Of a stretch of 64,000 nucleotides of DNA, positions 36,400-46,990 are shown piece after piece. Position 1 is the first letter of the stretch; each line of letters opens with the position of its first letter. Made by a program: the position numbers and the translations under genes. The stretch comes from Myotis daubentonii (Eukaryota > Chordata > Mammalia > Chiroptera > Vespertilionidae): NCBI RefSeq assembly GCF_963259705.1, contig NC_081861.1, positions 64,523,623-64,587,622 of the forward strand, given 5' to 3'. The notes under the pieces were generated by a model. It had not been told where the DNA came from. It did no database searches and saw only the letters and a program-made list of their open reading frames with translations.

Positions 36400-36884
36400 C
36401 TAGAGGCCCATCGCGCACAAAATCGTGTGTGGTTAGGGTCCCTAGGCCTAGCCTGGCCTCCATCACATGGCCTCTGCTGCCTTGTGATGCTACATGAAGC
36501 TCCCTGCCCCAGGATGGTCCGCGAACCCCCCGACTGCTCTGCGAGGCTCCCCCCACCCCTCAACTGCTCTGTGAAGCTTGCTGCTGCCCTGCAAAGCTCA
36601 CCACTGGATATTCTGTGAAACTCCCCCCTCTCCTCACCCCACAACTGCTTCACGAAACTCGCTGCCACCCGGGTGACTGCTCCGCTAAGCTCACGACCAT
36701 CCCGCGAAGCAGCTGGCCTCCGCCACTCAACAGTCCCCAGTCCCACCCCACTGGCAGCCCCCCTCCTGGTGAGCAGCTCAGGGGGCCGGGGGAGGGAGGG
36801 AACCCAGAGGTGCTCCATACACTTCATGGTGACCAATCACCTGTTCGGTTGTGATGGGCACCTAGTTCTTTATATATATTAGGA
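36400..36884 (-). mobile_element. Helitron, fourth of the run
   Basis: It opens CTAGAGGCCCATCGCGCAC with a hairpin and closes TATATATATTAGGA. The body has repeated phrases of the AAGCTC/CTGC type. No coding evidence. Confidence 0.82.
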
Positions 36885-36990
36885 CTAGAAGCCCAGCGCA
36901 TAAAATCGTGTGGCCCTGCCCACCTGCATGTGCCTTGCAGCACTCACAGCCCTGCCCACCTGTGCCAGTTTTTGGTCGTTATGGCATTAA
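36885..36990 (-). mobile_element. Helitron 3' fragment, fifth of the run
   Basis: CTAGAAGCCCAGCGCATAAAATCG is a Helitron 3' end directly abutting the previous element; the rest is lost after about 100 bp. Confidence 0.7.
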
Positions 36991-37476
36991 GGACACTGGG
37001 TTTTTATAATATTGATGGCATTCTCTCTGCCTCTCTTTCTTTACCTGGCAGTCTTTTTGTAAGGATACCAGTCTTATTGAATTAGAAGCCTGTTCTATTC
37101 TACTAGGACTTCATCTTTTTTTTTTTTTCTGGAAATGAAAAAATTTATTTTTGTCTTTAAACATTATTCTTCCACTCTTGAAAATATGGACTATCCCCTG
37201 TTTCCCCCCCACCCCCAACCTTCCCACTTTGAGACAAATGAAGGTTTTGGGTGGTTCATCTGCTTTCAATCTTGGATCTAGAGATCTCTGAATTGGTGCA
37301 AGACAGGCTAACCATCAAACTCCTGTCCTTTATGAGGTGAGAGTTTGTTGAGTTCAATTTCACATTTAAATTTCACTGTTATTGGAACCAATTTGGAATT
37401 ATTTAACTAGATAATTCAAAATACAATCAAAAGGGATAGTGTGTCTTTTTAGACTAAAAATAGATTTATATATACA
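36991..37476. other. AT-rich spacer
   Basis: Nothing recognised between two Helitron clusters. Confidence 0.4.
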
Positions 37477-37830
37477 CTAGAGGCCTGGTGCACGGATTCA
37501 TGCACATTGAAAGGAAATTAATTAGAAGGTGGCTGGCAGGGCAGGACTGGGCAAGATAGGTGGAAGATGCCCTGGAGCCAACCTCCCACAGTCCCTCCCC
37601 AGCTGGTCGCACCTGGGGCAGCGCCCGGGCTTGAAGGGCATCAGCAGAGTGAGCAGGCTCCCTCTGGCAGGTGGGGTCCCTCGGCCTTCTAGGATTGGGC
37701 CAAAACCGGCATCCAACATCCCCCGAGGGGTCCTGAAGTGCGAGAGGGCACTCTGAAAAGTTGCTGATGCTCTGCAACTCCTGCGTTGATAGTTTACCCC
37801 TGGTGGTCAGTGCTTGTCATACTTACTGGC
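37477..37830 (-). mobile_element. Helitron, sister of 441-842
   Basis: It opens CTAGAGGCCTGGTGCACGG with the hairpin partner ATTCATGCAC, then GAAAGGAAATTAATTAGAAG. The 5' terminus at the right has become a TA microsatellite. A decayed CTCF-like site lies near 37,800. Confidence 0.85.

Positions 37831-37856
<26 letters not shown>
37831..37856. repeat. (TA)n microsatellite at a Helitron junction
   Basis: About thirteen TA units between two antisense Helitrons. Confidence 0.9.
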
Positions 37857-37861
<5 letters not shown>

Positions 37862-39004
37862 GGCCCGGTGCACAAAAATTTGTGCACTCTGGGGGAAGGG
37901 GGGGGGGTCCCTCAGCCCCTCACCCGGCCTGTGCCCTCTCACAGTCTGGGACCCCTCAGGAGATAACGACCTGCTGGCTTAGGCCTGCTCCTGGGTGGCA
38001 TAGGGCAGGCCCAATCCCTAGGTGCAGCCCCTGGTCGGGCTCAGAGTAGGGCCAATTGGGGAGTTGGGGCACCGCCCCTGTCATGCACAGAGCAGGGCGG
38101 ATCGGGAGGTTGCAATGCCACCCTCAGTCACTCAGGGTAGGGCCGATTGGGGGGTTGGGGCACCGCCCCGTCACACTCAAAGCAGGGTCGATGGGGAGGT
38201 TGCGGTGCCACCCCCTGTCACGCACAGAGCAGGGCCAATGAGGGTGTTGGGGCGCTGCCCCCTGTCACGCACAGAGCAGGGCCCATCAGGGAGTTGGGGC
38301 TCTATACCCTGTCATGTACAGAGTAGGGTCGATCAGGGGGTTGGGGAGCTCCCCCTGTCACTCACAGAGTAGGGCTGATAGGGGAGTTGGGGCACCGCCC
38401 CCTGTCACACACAGAGCAGGGCGAATCAGGGGGTTGGGGTGCCGCACCCTGTCACACTCAGGGCAGGGTCGATGGGGAGGTTATGGCTCTACCCCGTCAC
38501 ACACAGAGCAGGGCCGTGGGGGGCGGTTGGGGCATCGCCCTCACCCACAGAGCAGGGCCGATCATGGGGTTGGGGCGCCGCCACTGTCACACTCAGGGCA
38601 GGGCTGATGGGGAGGTTATGGCTCTACCCCATCACACACAGAGCAGGGCCCGTGGGGTGGGGGGTTGGGGCACCGTACCCTTTCACACATAGAGCAGGGC
38701 CCATCAGGGGGTTGGGGCGCCACATCCTGTCACACACAGAGCCGCAGGGCAATCAGGGGGTTGGGGAGCTCCCCTGTATCAGTCACAGAGCAGGGATGAT
38801 CAGGGGGTTGAGGCACCTTCCCCTGTCACGAACAGAGCAGGGCCGATAGGGAGGTTGTGGCCCCACCCCCTGTCACACACAGAGCCGCAGGGCGATCAGG
38901 GGGTTTGGGTGCTGCCCCCTGTCATGCTGATCCTGGTGCCGGGAGGCCTCGCGGCTCCGCTGATCCTGGTGCTGGGAGGCATATTACCCTTTTACTGTAT
39001 AGGA
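37857..39004 (-). mobile_element. Minisatellite-bearing Helitron, copy B (expanded)
   Basis: It opens TTAGAGGCCCGGTGCAC with the CAAAAATTTGTG hairpin and closes TGTATAGGA. It matches 35,153-35,769 at both ends, while the central repeat has grown to about nineteen units. Confidence 0.88.
38030..38925. repeat. ~47-bp minisatellite, about 19 units
   Basis: Each unit follows CAGAGCAGGGC, a GAT-like variable part, GGGGGTTGGGG, then a variable 15 bases ending CCCTGTCA. The first three and last four units correspond to those of the seven-unit array at 35,325-35,660, so the extra units arose in the middle. Long open frames here come from the repetition. Confidence 0.9.
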
Positions 39005-39640
39005 TAGAGGCCTGGTGCACGGGTGGGGGCCGGCTGGTTTGTCCTGAAAGGTGTCCCGGATCAGGGTGCGGGTCCCCACTGGGGTGCCTGGCCAGCCTGG
39101 GTGAGGGGATGATGGCTATTTGCAGCTGGTCACACCCCCTTCAGGGTGGAGGTCCCCACTGGGGTGCCTGGCCAGTCTGGGTGAGGGGCTGAGGGCTGTT
39201 TTTAGGCTGGCCGGTGACTGAAGCTCCCAACCGCACTTTCTTTCTTTTTTTTTTTATTCTGGGCCAGCTTTAGCTCTGAGGCTCCAGCTCTTAGGCCTCT
39301 GCTGCTGAAAGCAGGTATCTGGTTTGTTTTGGTTCTATAATTGAAACAATGTATAACTCCAGCTCTGAGATCCCGGCTCACTGAAAGCAGATTTCTGGGG
39401 TTTTGTTTAGCTTCTATATTTGTTACAACGTTTCAAACTGCAGGCTCAGATGCTGGCAAGGCAGGCAGGGAACGTTGGTTTCCTCCGTCACTGAAGCAAG
39501 CAAGCCTCATGTTAGTTTCAACCTGCCTGGCTGCCGTCCGCCATCTTGGCTGGCAGTTAATTTGCATATTGCCCTGATTAGCCAATGGGAAGGGTAGCGG
39601 TCATACGCTAATTACCATGTTTCTCTTTTATTAGATAGGA
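39005..39640 (-). mobile_element. Helitron, copy B (right part of the composite unit)
   Basis: Similar to 35,770-36,397 from end to end, including the ATAGAGGCC junction, the duplicated GGGGTGCCTGGCCAG block and the TTAGATAGGA close. ATGCAAAT is at 39,560-39,567. Confidence 0.88.
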
Positions 39641-39654
39641 TATACACACACATA

Positions 39655-40235
39655 CTAGAGACCCAGTGCATGAAATCGTGCATGGGAGGGGGGTCCCTCA
39701 GCCTGGCCTGCACCCTCTTAATTCTGGGACCCCTCGGGGGATGTCCAACTGCCAGTTTAGACCCAATCCCGCAGGGATCCCGCTCCGAATCCGGGACCAC
39801 CGGCTCCTCACCGCTAGTCTGCCTGCCTGCCTGATCGCCCCTAAGTGCTTGTGCCCCCACTGGCCTGATCACCCCTAATCAATCTGCCTGCCTGCCTGAT
39901 CACCCCTAACCGCTTGCGCCCCCACTGGCCTGATCACCCCTAAATGCTTGCACCCCCACCAGCCTGGTCACCCCGAACCACTTGCATCCCCTCTGGCCTA
40001 ATTGCCCCTAACTGCTTGCTCCCCCACCAGCCTGTCGCCCCTCACTGCTTGCACCCCCACTGGCCTGATCACTTCTCACTGCTCCCCCACCAGCCTGATG
40101 GCCCCTAACTGCTCCACTGCCTGCCTGATGGCCCCTAACCACCTCTGCCTTGGCCCCCACCACTGTGACTTCGTCAGGAAGGACATCCAGAAGTCATCTG
40201 GTCTAATTAGCATATTACCCTTTTATTGGTATAGA
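39655..40235 (-). mobile_element. Helitron with ~36-bp tandem repeats
   Basis: It opens CTAGAGACCCAGTGCATG with hairpin. Roughly ten copies of a unit based on CCACTGGCCTGATCACCCC fill 39,835-40,150. The right end CATATTACCCTTTTATTGG is a decayed 5' terminus. Confidence 0.82.
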
Positions 40236-40712
40236 TAGATGTGTTCATCCCTCCCTTTTAATTCTTCTACCCTTTCCCATTACACCCCTCCCTCCACATT
40301 GTCACTATGGAGATTGTGTGCTTGGAAACAGCCATTCAGACTTCTTGGGCCTTTCTTTCTTGTGATGTCAAGGTTTGAGTGTGATGTAAGGACTTCAGAA
40401 GAGGGGCTGGAGTGCAGGCACAGCAGCACAGAGCAGGGTGTGGCCACACAGCAGGATCATTTCTATTCTATGAGGAGTGCCCACCACCTTCTCAACTCCA
40501 GAGTCTCACCTTGTGCTTGAGGCACCTCACTGCAAAGTTATCCTCGTGTAGCAAACAATCTGAGTTAATGGTACATGGGCAGTGGTAGGGAAGGGGTAGT
40601 CTTTGTTGTAGCAGCCATAGGTGGCACCTGCCTTCTGGCATAGGAACTCATGTTAACTATTTACATCTATAATGATTCTTTTTCCACATAAAGTCACATT
40701 CTGGAGTGAGGG

Positions 40713-41210
40713 TTAGGATATCAACATAGCTTTCCTAGGGGATACAATAAAACCCATATCATAGGGCAACTCTTTGGCAATAGCCCAAAGGTGTGTACAA
40801 ATGTACAGATGGGTCCAGTGGTTGGCAAGGGTATTCAGTAATAAGATGACCGCCTGAAATCCAATCAAGTGTGCTAACCTTTGGGTCCCATCCTTTATCA
40901 GGAGCCTACTGATTAAAGAATGAAAACTAACAATTCTCCACTGAGCTTCATCATGTATGGTGATGGCCATGCTATCTATATTAGTACTCACTTTGTTGAC
41001 TTCAAGGGGCTTCTCAGGTAGGGTAGGAGTCTGGAAGAGGGGGAACTTCCTGGGCACCATAGCAAGGGACTGAGGACAGGGGAGGCCACCCCCTCTTGCA
41101 GTTGGGATATTCCAGAGGCCCAGGATTGGCTTTATCCTGTAGCAATGAGGCTTTGATGGCCATGCCAAGCTTGCAGGGTGTTGCTTCCATAACCATAGGC
41201 ACAGTGGATT
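40713..41210 (-). pseudogene. Decayed endogenous retrovirus pol fragment (RNase H-like)
   Basis: A 151-codon open frame on the minus strand shows the spacing of a retroviral RNase H domain: a DGTQRLAHLI segment followed about 30 residues later by YICTHLWAIAKEL. The resemblance is to ERV-L-type pol as I know it. The frame is short, with no gag, protease or integrase next to it, so it cannot be functional. Flanks 40,236-40,712 and 41,211-41,629 may be more of the same provirus but I cannot show this. Confidence 0.5.
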
Positions 41211-41629
41211 ACTGAATATGGAGGGTCATAGTGTCAGGGTGTAAGATCATCTATTTGCAGGAGAGGCAAGTGTGCAGCCAGTAATTGCTGCTGCAGTGGT
41301 AGACAGTTCCGGGCTGAGGAGATTCACTTTCTGGCATCAGGAGCCCAGGGGCAACTCCTGAGGCATGACAGGGAGCCTCTGCAGTGCCCTCCGAGGGCAC
41401 TAAAGGGGATGCTTCTTATATAGCAGTTTGGACAGATTCTTAAGCCTTTTGTTGGAGAAGTCACCATTCCAGGTGGAGTGATTTGCAAGTAACACTAAAA
41501 TGGGCTTAAGTAAAATTTGTAAATGAGGAATATGTTACCTCCATATCCTAAAAAGGCCTAAAAGACATTCAGCTTGTATTAATATTGCTTGCGCAAGGAG
41601 AGTCAATATGCTGTTGTTGTTTTTAATTT

Positions 41630-41833
41630 TTTTTATTTTTCTATAGTTTTACTGATTTCAGAGAGGAATGGAGAGGGGGAGAAAGAGATAGAAGCACCAA
41701 TGATTGGCTGCCTCCTGTACACCCCCCTACTGGGAATTGAGCCCACAACCCTGGCATGTGCCCTGACTGGGAATCGAACTGTGACCTCCTGGTTCTTAGG
41801 TCAACGCTTAACCACTGAGCCACACCTGGGCAA
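41630..41833 (-). mobile_element. Ves SINE, antisense
   Basis: Core CCTCCTGTACACCCCC, B box remnant GGAATCGAACTG, right end GAGCCACACCTGGGC. Confidence 0.9.
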
Positions 41834-42297
41834 TACTCTGTTTCTTTATGGTGGCCCAATGGAGCTGCCCTTGTTTTATTGAATAATTTTTGGAATTTAA
41901 TGGATGGAGTCATTAATTTCAATAATATTGTGTATATAATGTGAGCTTAGAATTAGGTTGGAGTAATCCACTGCGAAGTGCTGTTTTAATCTTTCCAGAT
42001 TTCTGAACCTTGAGGCTTCTGCAAGCTTCTATCCTAGGTTTATTCATCCTCCATATATCTCACTGAAGCTACCTGACTCACTTCCTTCAGTGTATGCTTC
42101 TCTTTACCCAGACCTTTATCCTGAACTCTAGATTCATACTTTTCAAACAAAGACTGAACATCTCTACCTGTGGAAGGTACCTCAAACTCAGAATTCATGC
42201 CTGTCCCTCCCAAAATAGCTTCTTCATTTTAAAATGTAGAAGGGAAAGGGGAATCTTAATCCCTTCCTTTCTATCCTACTCCAGACTGCACTCTTTC
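41834..42297. other. Non-coding DNA
   Basis: Nothing recognised. Confidence 0.4.
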
Positions 42298-42305
42298 CCC
42301 TACAC

Positions 42306-42516
42306 CAGTGGTTCTCAACCTTCTGCCCCTTTAAATACATTTCCTCATGTTGTGACCAACCATAAAATTATTTTCATTTCTACTTCATAACTGTAATGTT
42401 GCTACTGTTATGAGTTGTAATGTAAATATCTGATATGCAGGATGGTCTTGGGCAACCCCTGTGAAAGGGTCATTCGACCGCCAAAGGGGTCGTGACCCAC
42501 AGATTGAGAACTGCTG
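42306..42516 (-). mobile_element. SPIN-like non-autonomous hAT element, short form
   Basis: Termini CAGTGGTTCTCAACC (left) and TTGAGAACTGCTG (right) are inverted. The flanks are CCCTACAC (42,298-42,305) and CCCTACGC (42,517-42,524), an 8-bp duplication with one change. It shares with 55,452-55,668 the same internal deletion (CATCCTGCATATCAG joined to the AAGAC side), so this is a propagated short subfamily. The SPIN name is from remembered consensus. Confidence 0.82.
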
Positions 42517-42671
42517 CCCTACGCTATACTTCCTTCAGGGCTGATCAGTTCACCAGCAGGAGAAATAAGGGTGTGGTGGTAAGGATGACAGAGGGAGGGC
42601 CAATTTTTTCATAACTCATGTAGGACTATTAGCCTTTAGAAATGTGTGTGGTTATATCTTAACATAATATA

Positions 42672-42954
42672 CTAGAGGCCCAGTGCACAAATCGTGCACA
42701 GGTGGGGTCTGCCTGGCCCACCCTGATCCGGGCTGATTGGGCCGGGACAGCTAGGGGGAGGGGATGCGGGAGGTTGGCTGGCCCCACCCCTGATCGGGAG
42801 GGGGGCTATCGGGCTTGGGACTGGCTGTGGGGAAGGGGCCACAGGCATTTGGCTGGCAAGCCCCACCTTGGCCCTGGTCGAACTCCCAGTTGAACTCCCA
42901 GTCAAACTCCTGGTCAAGGGGACTATTTGCATATTAGTCTTTTATTATATAGGA
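42672..42954 (-). mobile_element. Short Helitron, antisense
   Basis: It opens CTAGAGGCCCAGTGCAC with a CAAATCGTGCAC hairpin and closes TTTTATTATATAGGA. ATGCAAAT is at 42,925-42,932. Length about 283 bp with both ends intact. Confidence 0.9.
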
Positions 42955-44390
42955 TGGTTTCCTTTTAAAAAATGAAATGAAATACAATGTAAAGATTATC
43001 AGAGTTTACTTTCCAGATGGAATCAGGGCTTAGTTCATGGAGGGTATTGTATAAAATATGGAGTCATTAAATTTATCCTGAAGTTTATAATGGAATAAAT
43101 GAAAGCTTTTAGGCTGAGGATGATGATTGGGAAGGTTGGTAATGCAGGCAGATTGACATTTTAGAAACCTTACTCTGGTTGGTTGGCAGGATGTGGAACA
43201 TGGCAGGCAAGTCTAGAATCAGGCAATCGCCTTAGGGATCTCCTGCAAAGTGGAGGAGAGAGATGTCCAAGGCTGGACCTGAAACCAAAGTAGTGGGGAT
43301 GAAGCAGCAGTAGAATGCAGAATCTTTTCTTAAATGTTTGAATTGCAGTCAATATGATTTGGAGATTGTTAGGGTTGAAGACAGTTATAAATTTAAGATG
43401 TGCCATGTGTCTTACTCCTTGTATTCCTTTCATGTGAATTGCCAGTATATATTCATTTCCCTCTAACTATTAAGAATGGAGAGTTTCTCTTATAATTATG
43501 AATTATGTTATATTTTGTATTACTCTTGTGTCATATTTGACAAATATTTCTTGACTGCTGCCCATTTGATTTTAGTTTTGATTTTCTATTAATATCGACT
43601 CCACATTTTAAGTTTTAGATGATCTATTCTGATTTACTTATATCTCCAGTTATTTCAAAAGAGAAAATTAGTTCTTCATAGAAGTAATAAACATTCTGTT
43701 CTATTTTTTTAGTTTTTCTGTATTTTTATTTTTCCATATTTTAATTTTTAATACATCTGTTATTTTTTTCAGTGGTTTAAGGATCAGTCTAATTAATTAT
43801 TTTTCGAATTTGCTATTCAGTTATTTCAGCAGCATTTATTAAGCAATCCTTAACAGGCCTGTTTTTGATAGCTTACTTTATAATGTGATTTGTAATAAAT
43901 ATATATTTGAACTTTGTCCATGTTTCTGGCACAGAGCTCCTAAAAGCTTTGGAAATTTTTACATGATGAAAGCCAAAAAGATTTATTTTCTTTTAAATTT
44001 GTTAAGGTGTGTTTTATATCCCAGTTTGGGATATCTTGGTGAATATCTCATGTAAGCTTGAGAAAAATATGTATTTGTTGTTGGATAAAGTGTTTTGTAG
44101 ATGTCAATTATATTTAGTTGTTTGATGATGTTATTGAGTTCCATTATATACGGGGTAGGACAAAAGTAGGTTTACATTTTGCATGAAAAATAGTACGATA
44201 ATTAATAAAAATAATCCTATATAATAAAAACCTAATATGCTAAGTGTCCGGTCATCTGGTTGTCCGTTCAACCAATCAAAAGGTATATGCTAATGATATG
44301 CTAAGGTCGCTCAACCTCTCACTATGACGTGCACTGACCACCAGGGGGAAGACAGCTGACCAGTCGACCAGTTGCTATGATGTGCATTGA

Positions 44391-44404
44391 CCACCAGGGG
44401 GCAG
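44391..44404 (+). promoter_or_regulatory. CTCF-core-like motif inside a Helitron
   Basis: CCACCAGGGGGCAG, full match to the core consensus. Confidence 0.5.
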
Positions 44405-44701
44405 ACACTTCGACTGGTAGGTTAGCTTGCTGCTAGGGTTTGGCTGATCAGGACTGAGCAAGATGGGCCGTACATGCCCTGGAGCCCTCCCATGGTCCCT
44501 CTCTGGCTGGCCAACTTCCCTCGTCCCTCCCTGGGCCCAAGCGTGCACCGGCGGGGCCCCTCAGCCTGGCCTGCACCCTCTCGCAATCTGGGACCCTTCA
44601 GGGTTGTCGGAGAGCTGGTTTCGACCTGATCCCGCAGGCATAAAAGGCTAATATGCAAATGACGGAACGGCAGAATGACCAGTAGTAATGACATGCACTG
44701 A

Positions 44702-44745
44702 CCACCAGAGGGCAGACACTCAATGCAGGAGCTGCCCCCTGGTGG
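44702..44745. promoter_or_regulatory. Inverted pair of CTCF-core-like motifs
   Basis: CCACCAGAGGGCAG on plus (44,702-44,715) and CTGCCCCCTGGTGG (44,732-44,745, minus) are 16 bp apart and both fit CCASYAGRKGGCRS. They are the arms of an inverted repeat belonging to this Helitron subfamily. Confidence 0.55.
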
Positions 44746-45851
44746 TCAGTGAGCTCCCACAGGAGGAGCACCACTCAGCCAGAAGCTGGGCACTTGGCTG
44801 GCAAGCTCAGTGGCAGTGGCAGGAGCTTCTCCAGCCTCCATCGTAGCACTAAGGATGTCCGACTGCCGGCTTAGGCCTGCTCCCCATGTCAGTTTGACAT
44901 CCCCTGAGGGCTCCCGGACTGTGAGAGGGCACAGGCCAGGCTGAGGGACATCACCCCCCCCCCCCAATGCAGCAATTTCAGGTCTCTAGTACAAAAATAA
45001 ACTCTGCTTTGCATAGTCACAACTATAAGCCTCCTTTGGCCCCACCCTGTTCTGCCTGCTGAATCTGTCCATTTCTGACAGATGGGTGGTAAGTCTCCAA
45101 TTATGATAGTGGAGTCATCTGTTTTTTCTTGCCGTGCTATCAGTTTTTGTGTCATGTGGTTTGATGCTCTGTTAGGCACATACACATTAAGAATTGCTAT
45201 GTTTTATTGAAAAATTGACCCCTTTATCATTATGTAATGACATTTGTTATATCTGGGAACATTCCTTACTTTGAAAACTGCTTTGTCTGAAATTAATATA
45301 GCTACTCCTGCTTTCTTTTGATTAGTGTTAGCATGGTAAATTTTTTTCCATCCATTTTCTTTTAATCTGTATAAGTCTCTATATTTAAAAGTTAATTTCT
45401 TGTAAAAGTTAATTTATTAGACAAAGTATTTTTCATTGTGTTTTTTTAATCTACTCTTATAATCCTGTCATTTAATTTGTGCATTTAGAGCACTGACATT
45501 CAAAGTGATTATTGGATTAATATCTATCATTTATTACTGTTTTCTACTTGTTGCCCTTATTCTTTGTTCATAATTTTATCTTCCATTAGTTTTGTTCCTT
45601 TTGTGGTACTAATTGAGCATTTCATATAGTTCTGTTTTCTCTCCTTTTTTAGTATATCGTTCATACTCCCTCTCCCCCCCCCCCGGTTTTATAGTGGTTG
45701 CGCTAGAGTTTCCATTATATATTTTCAACTAATTCAACTCCACTTCCAATATTACTTAATGGTTAGTATGACTACCTTATAATTACAAAACAATCCTAAT
45801 TTCTTCTTCTTGTCCCTGTATCATTGCTGACATTAATTTTACTTAATATAA

Positions 45852-45853
<2 letters not shown>

Positions 45854-45899
<46 letters not shown>
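45854..45899. repeat. (TA)n microsatellite
   Basis: About 22 TA units in the antisense L1. Confidence 0.95.
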
Positions 45900-45903
<4 letters not shown>

Positions 45904-46990
45904 TAAATAGATAAACATCATGAAATACACTGTTAGTATTATTTTTAATAAGCTCTTATCTGTTAGGTCAATTAAGAATAAGAAAATTAAAAATTTGATT
46001 TTACTTTCACTTAGTCCTTCTTGAGGCTCTTTACTTTGTTTTTGTAGACCCGAGTTTCTGACCTATATTATTTTCTTTTTCTCTAAGAACATCTTTTCAA
46101 TATTTCTTGCAAGGCAGGTCTAGTGGCAACAAATTCCCTTAATATTTGTCTGAGAAAGCTTCTATTTTTCCTTCAGCTTTGAAGGATGATTTCACAGGGT
46201 TCAGTATTCTAGGTTGGTGGGATTTTTCTCCCAACATTTTAAATATTTCATTCACCTCTTTCTCCTTGCTTTCATGGTCTCTGAGGAGAAATGGATTGTA
46301 ATTCCTATTTTTGTTCCTCTACATGTAAGGTGAGGCTCCACCCTATCTCCCCCCCCCCCACTCCCTTAGCTTTTTCAGGACTTTTTAATCTTGATTTTTT
46401 TTTTTTTGTAATTTGAAAATGGTATGCCTGTATGTATATATGTATTTATTGCATTTTATTCCATTTGGTATTCTCTATTGAGTTTCCAGGATCTGTGGTT
46501 TGTTGTCTGACAAACGTGGAGGAAATTTTCAGTCACTATTGTTTCAAATATTTGTTCTGTTCCTTATTCTCTTCTTTTTCTAGTATTCCCATTATACATA
46601 CTTTATACCTTTTGTAGTTGTCCTGAAGTCCCTGGATATTCTGGTTTTGGTCTTTGTCTTCCCCTTTTCAGTTTTCTAGGATTCTATTGATTTATTTTGT
46701 AGCTCAGAGACACTTTCCTTGTGCTGTATCCTAATAAGCTCATAAAATATAGTGTTCATTTTTTTGTCTCTAGCATTTCTTTTTGGTCCTTTCTTAGGAT
46801 TTTCATCTCTATTTCCACCGCTCATGTGTTTTCCATTAGATTTCTTAACATATTATACATAGTTGTGTGTGATGCTGTTGTTATAATAACCTGGTTATTA
46901 CATAGCAGGAGAGGAGGAAAAGGAGGAGTAGATAGTATAGGCATGCCATTTATGCAAAGCAAAAGGACTGATTGAGCACACAGCAACAGA

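Larger units (their letters stand above)
44215..44989 (+). mobile_element. Fused or nested pair of Helitrons
   Basis: It starts A|TCCTATATAATAAAAACC and ends GGTCTCTAG followed by T. At about 44,640 a second Helitron 5' end (CATAAAAGGCTAATATGCAAAT) begins without a preceding CTAG, so two elements are fused. The first part has CTCF-like sites at 44,337 (mismatched) and 44,391; the second has an inverted pair at 44,702 and 44,732. Confidence 0.85.
44151..45049. mobile_element. Mariner-type MITE split by a Helitron
   Basis: The left half (CGGGGTAGGACAAAAGTAGG) and right half (CCTTTGGCCCCACCCTG) are the termini of the MITE also seen at 11,751 and 24,489. The Helitron at 44,215-44,989 lies between them. 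Insertion order is therefore L1, then mariner, then Helitron. Confidence 0.85.
43400..46990 (-). mobile_element. Old LINE-1, antisense, interrupted
   Basis: Segments such as GTAAGTCTCCAATTATGATAG, CATTATGTAATGACATTTG and TTCAGCTTTGAAGGATGATTT are antisense old-L1 patterns in order. A mariner MITE carrying a Helitron splits the element at 44,151-45,049. C-runs and a TA microsatellite lie within. No intact frame remains. Confidence 0.6.

Noticed and set aside
36369..36836. 155-codon minus-strand frame
   Set aside because: It is contained in a Helitron body plus a neighbouring Helitron end; no protein family recognised.
35308..38849. Several long glycine-, proline- and histidine-rich open frames (up to 154 codons)
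   Set aside because: They follow a ~47-bp minisatellite inside Helitrons; frames are open because the unit lacks stops, not because of selection.
38030..38925. CRISPR-like array
   Set aside because: The units are contiguous diverged minisatellite repeats without unique spacers, in a vertebrate genome inside a Helitron.
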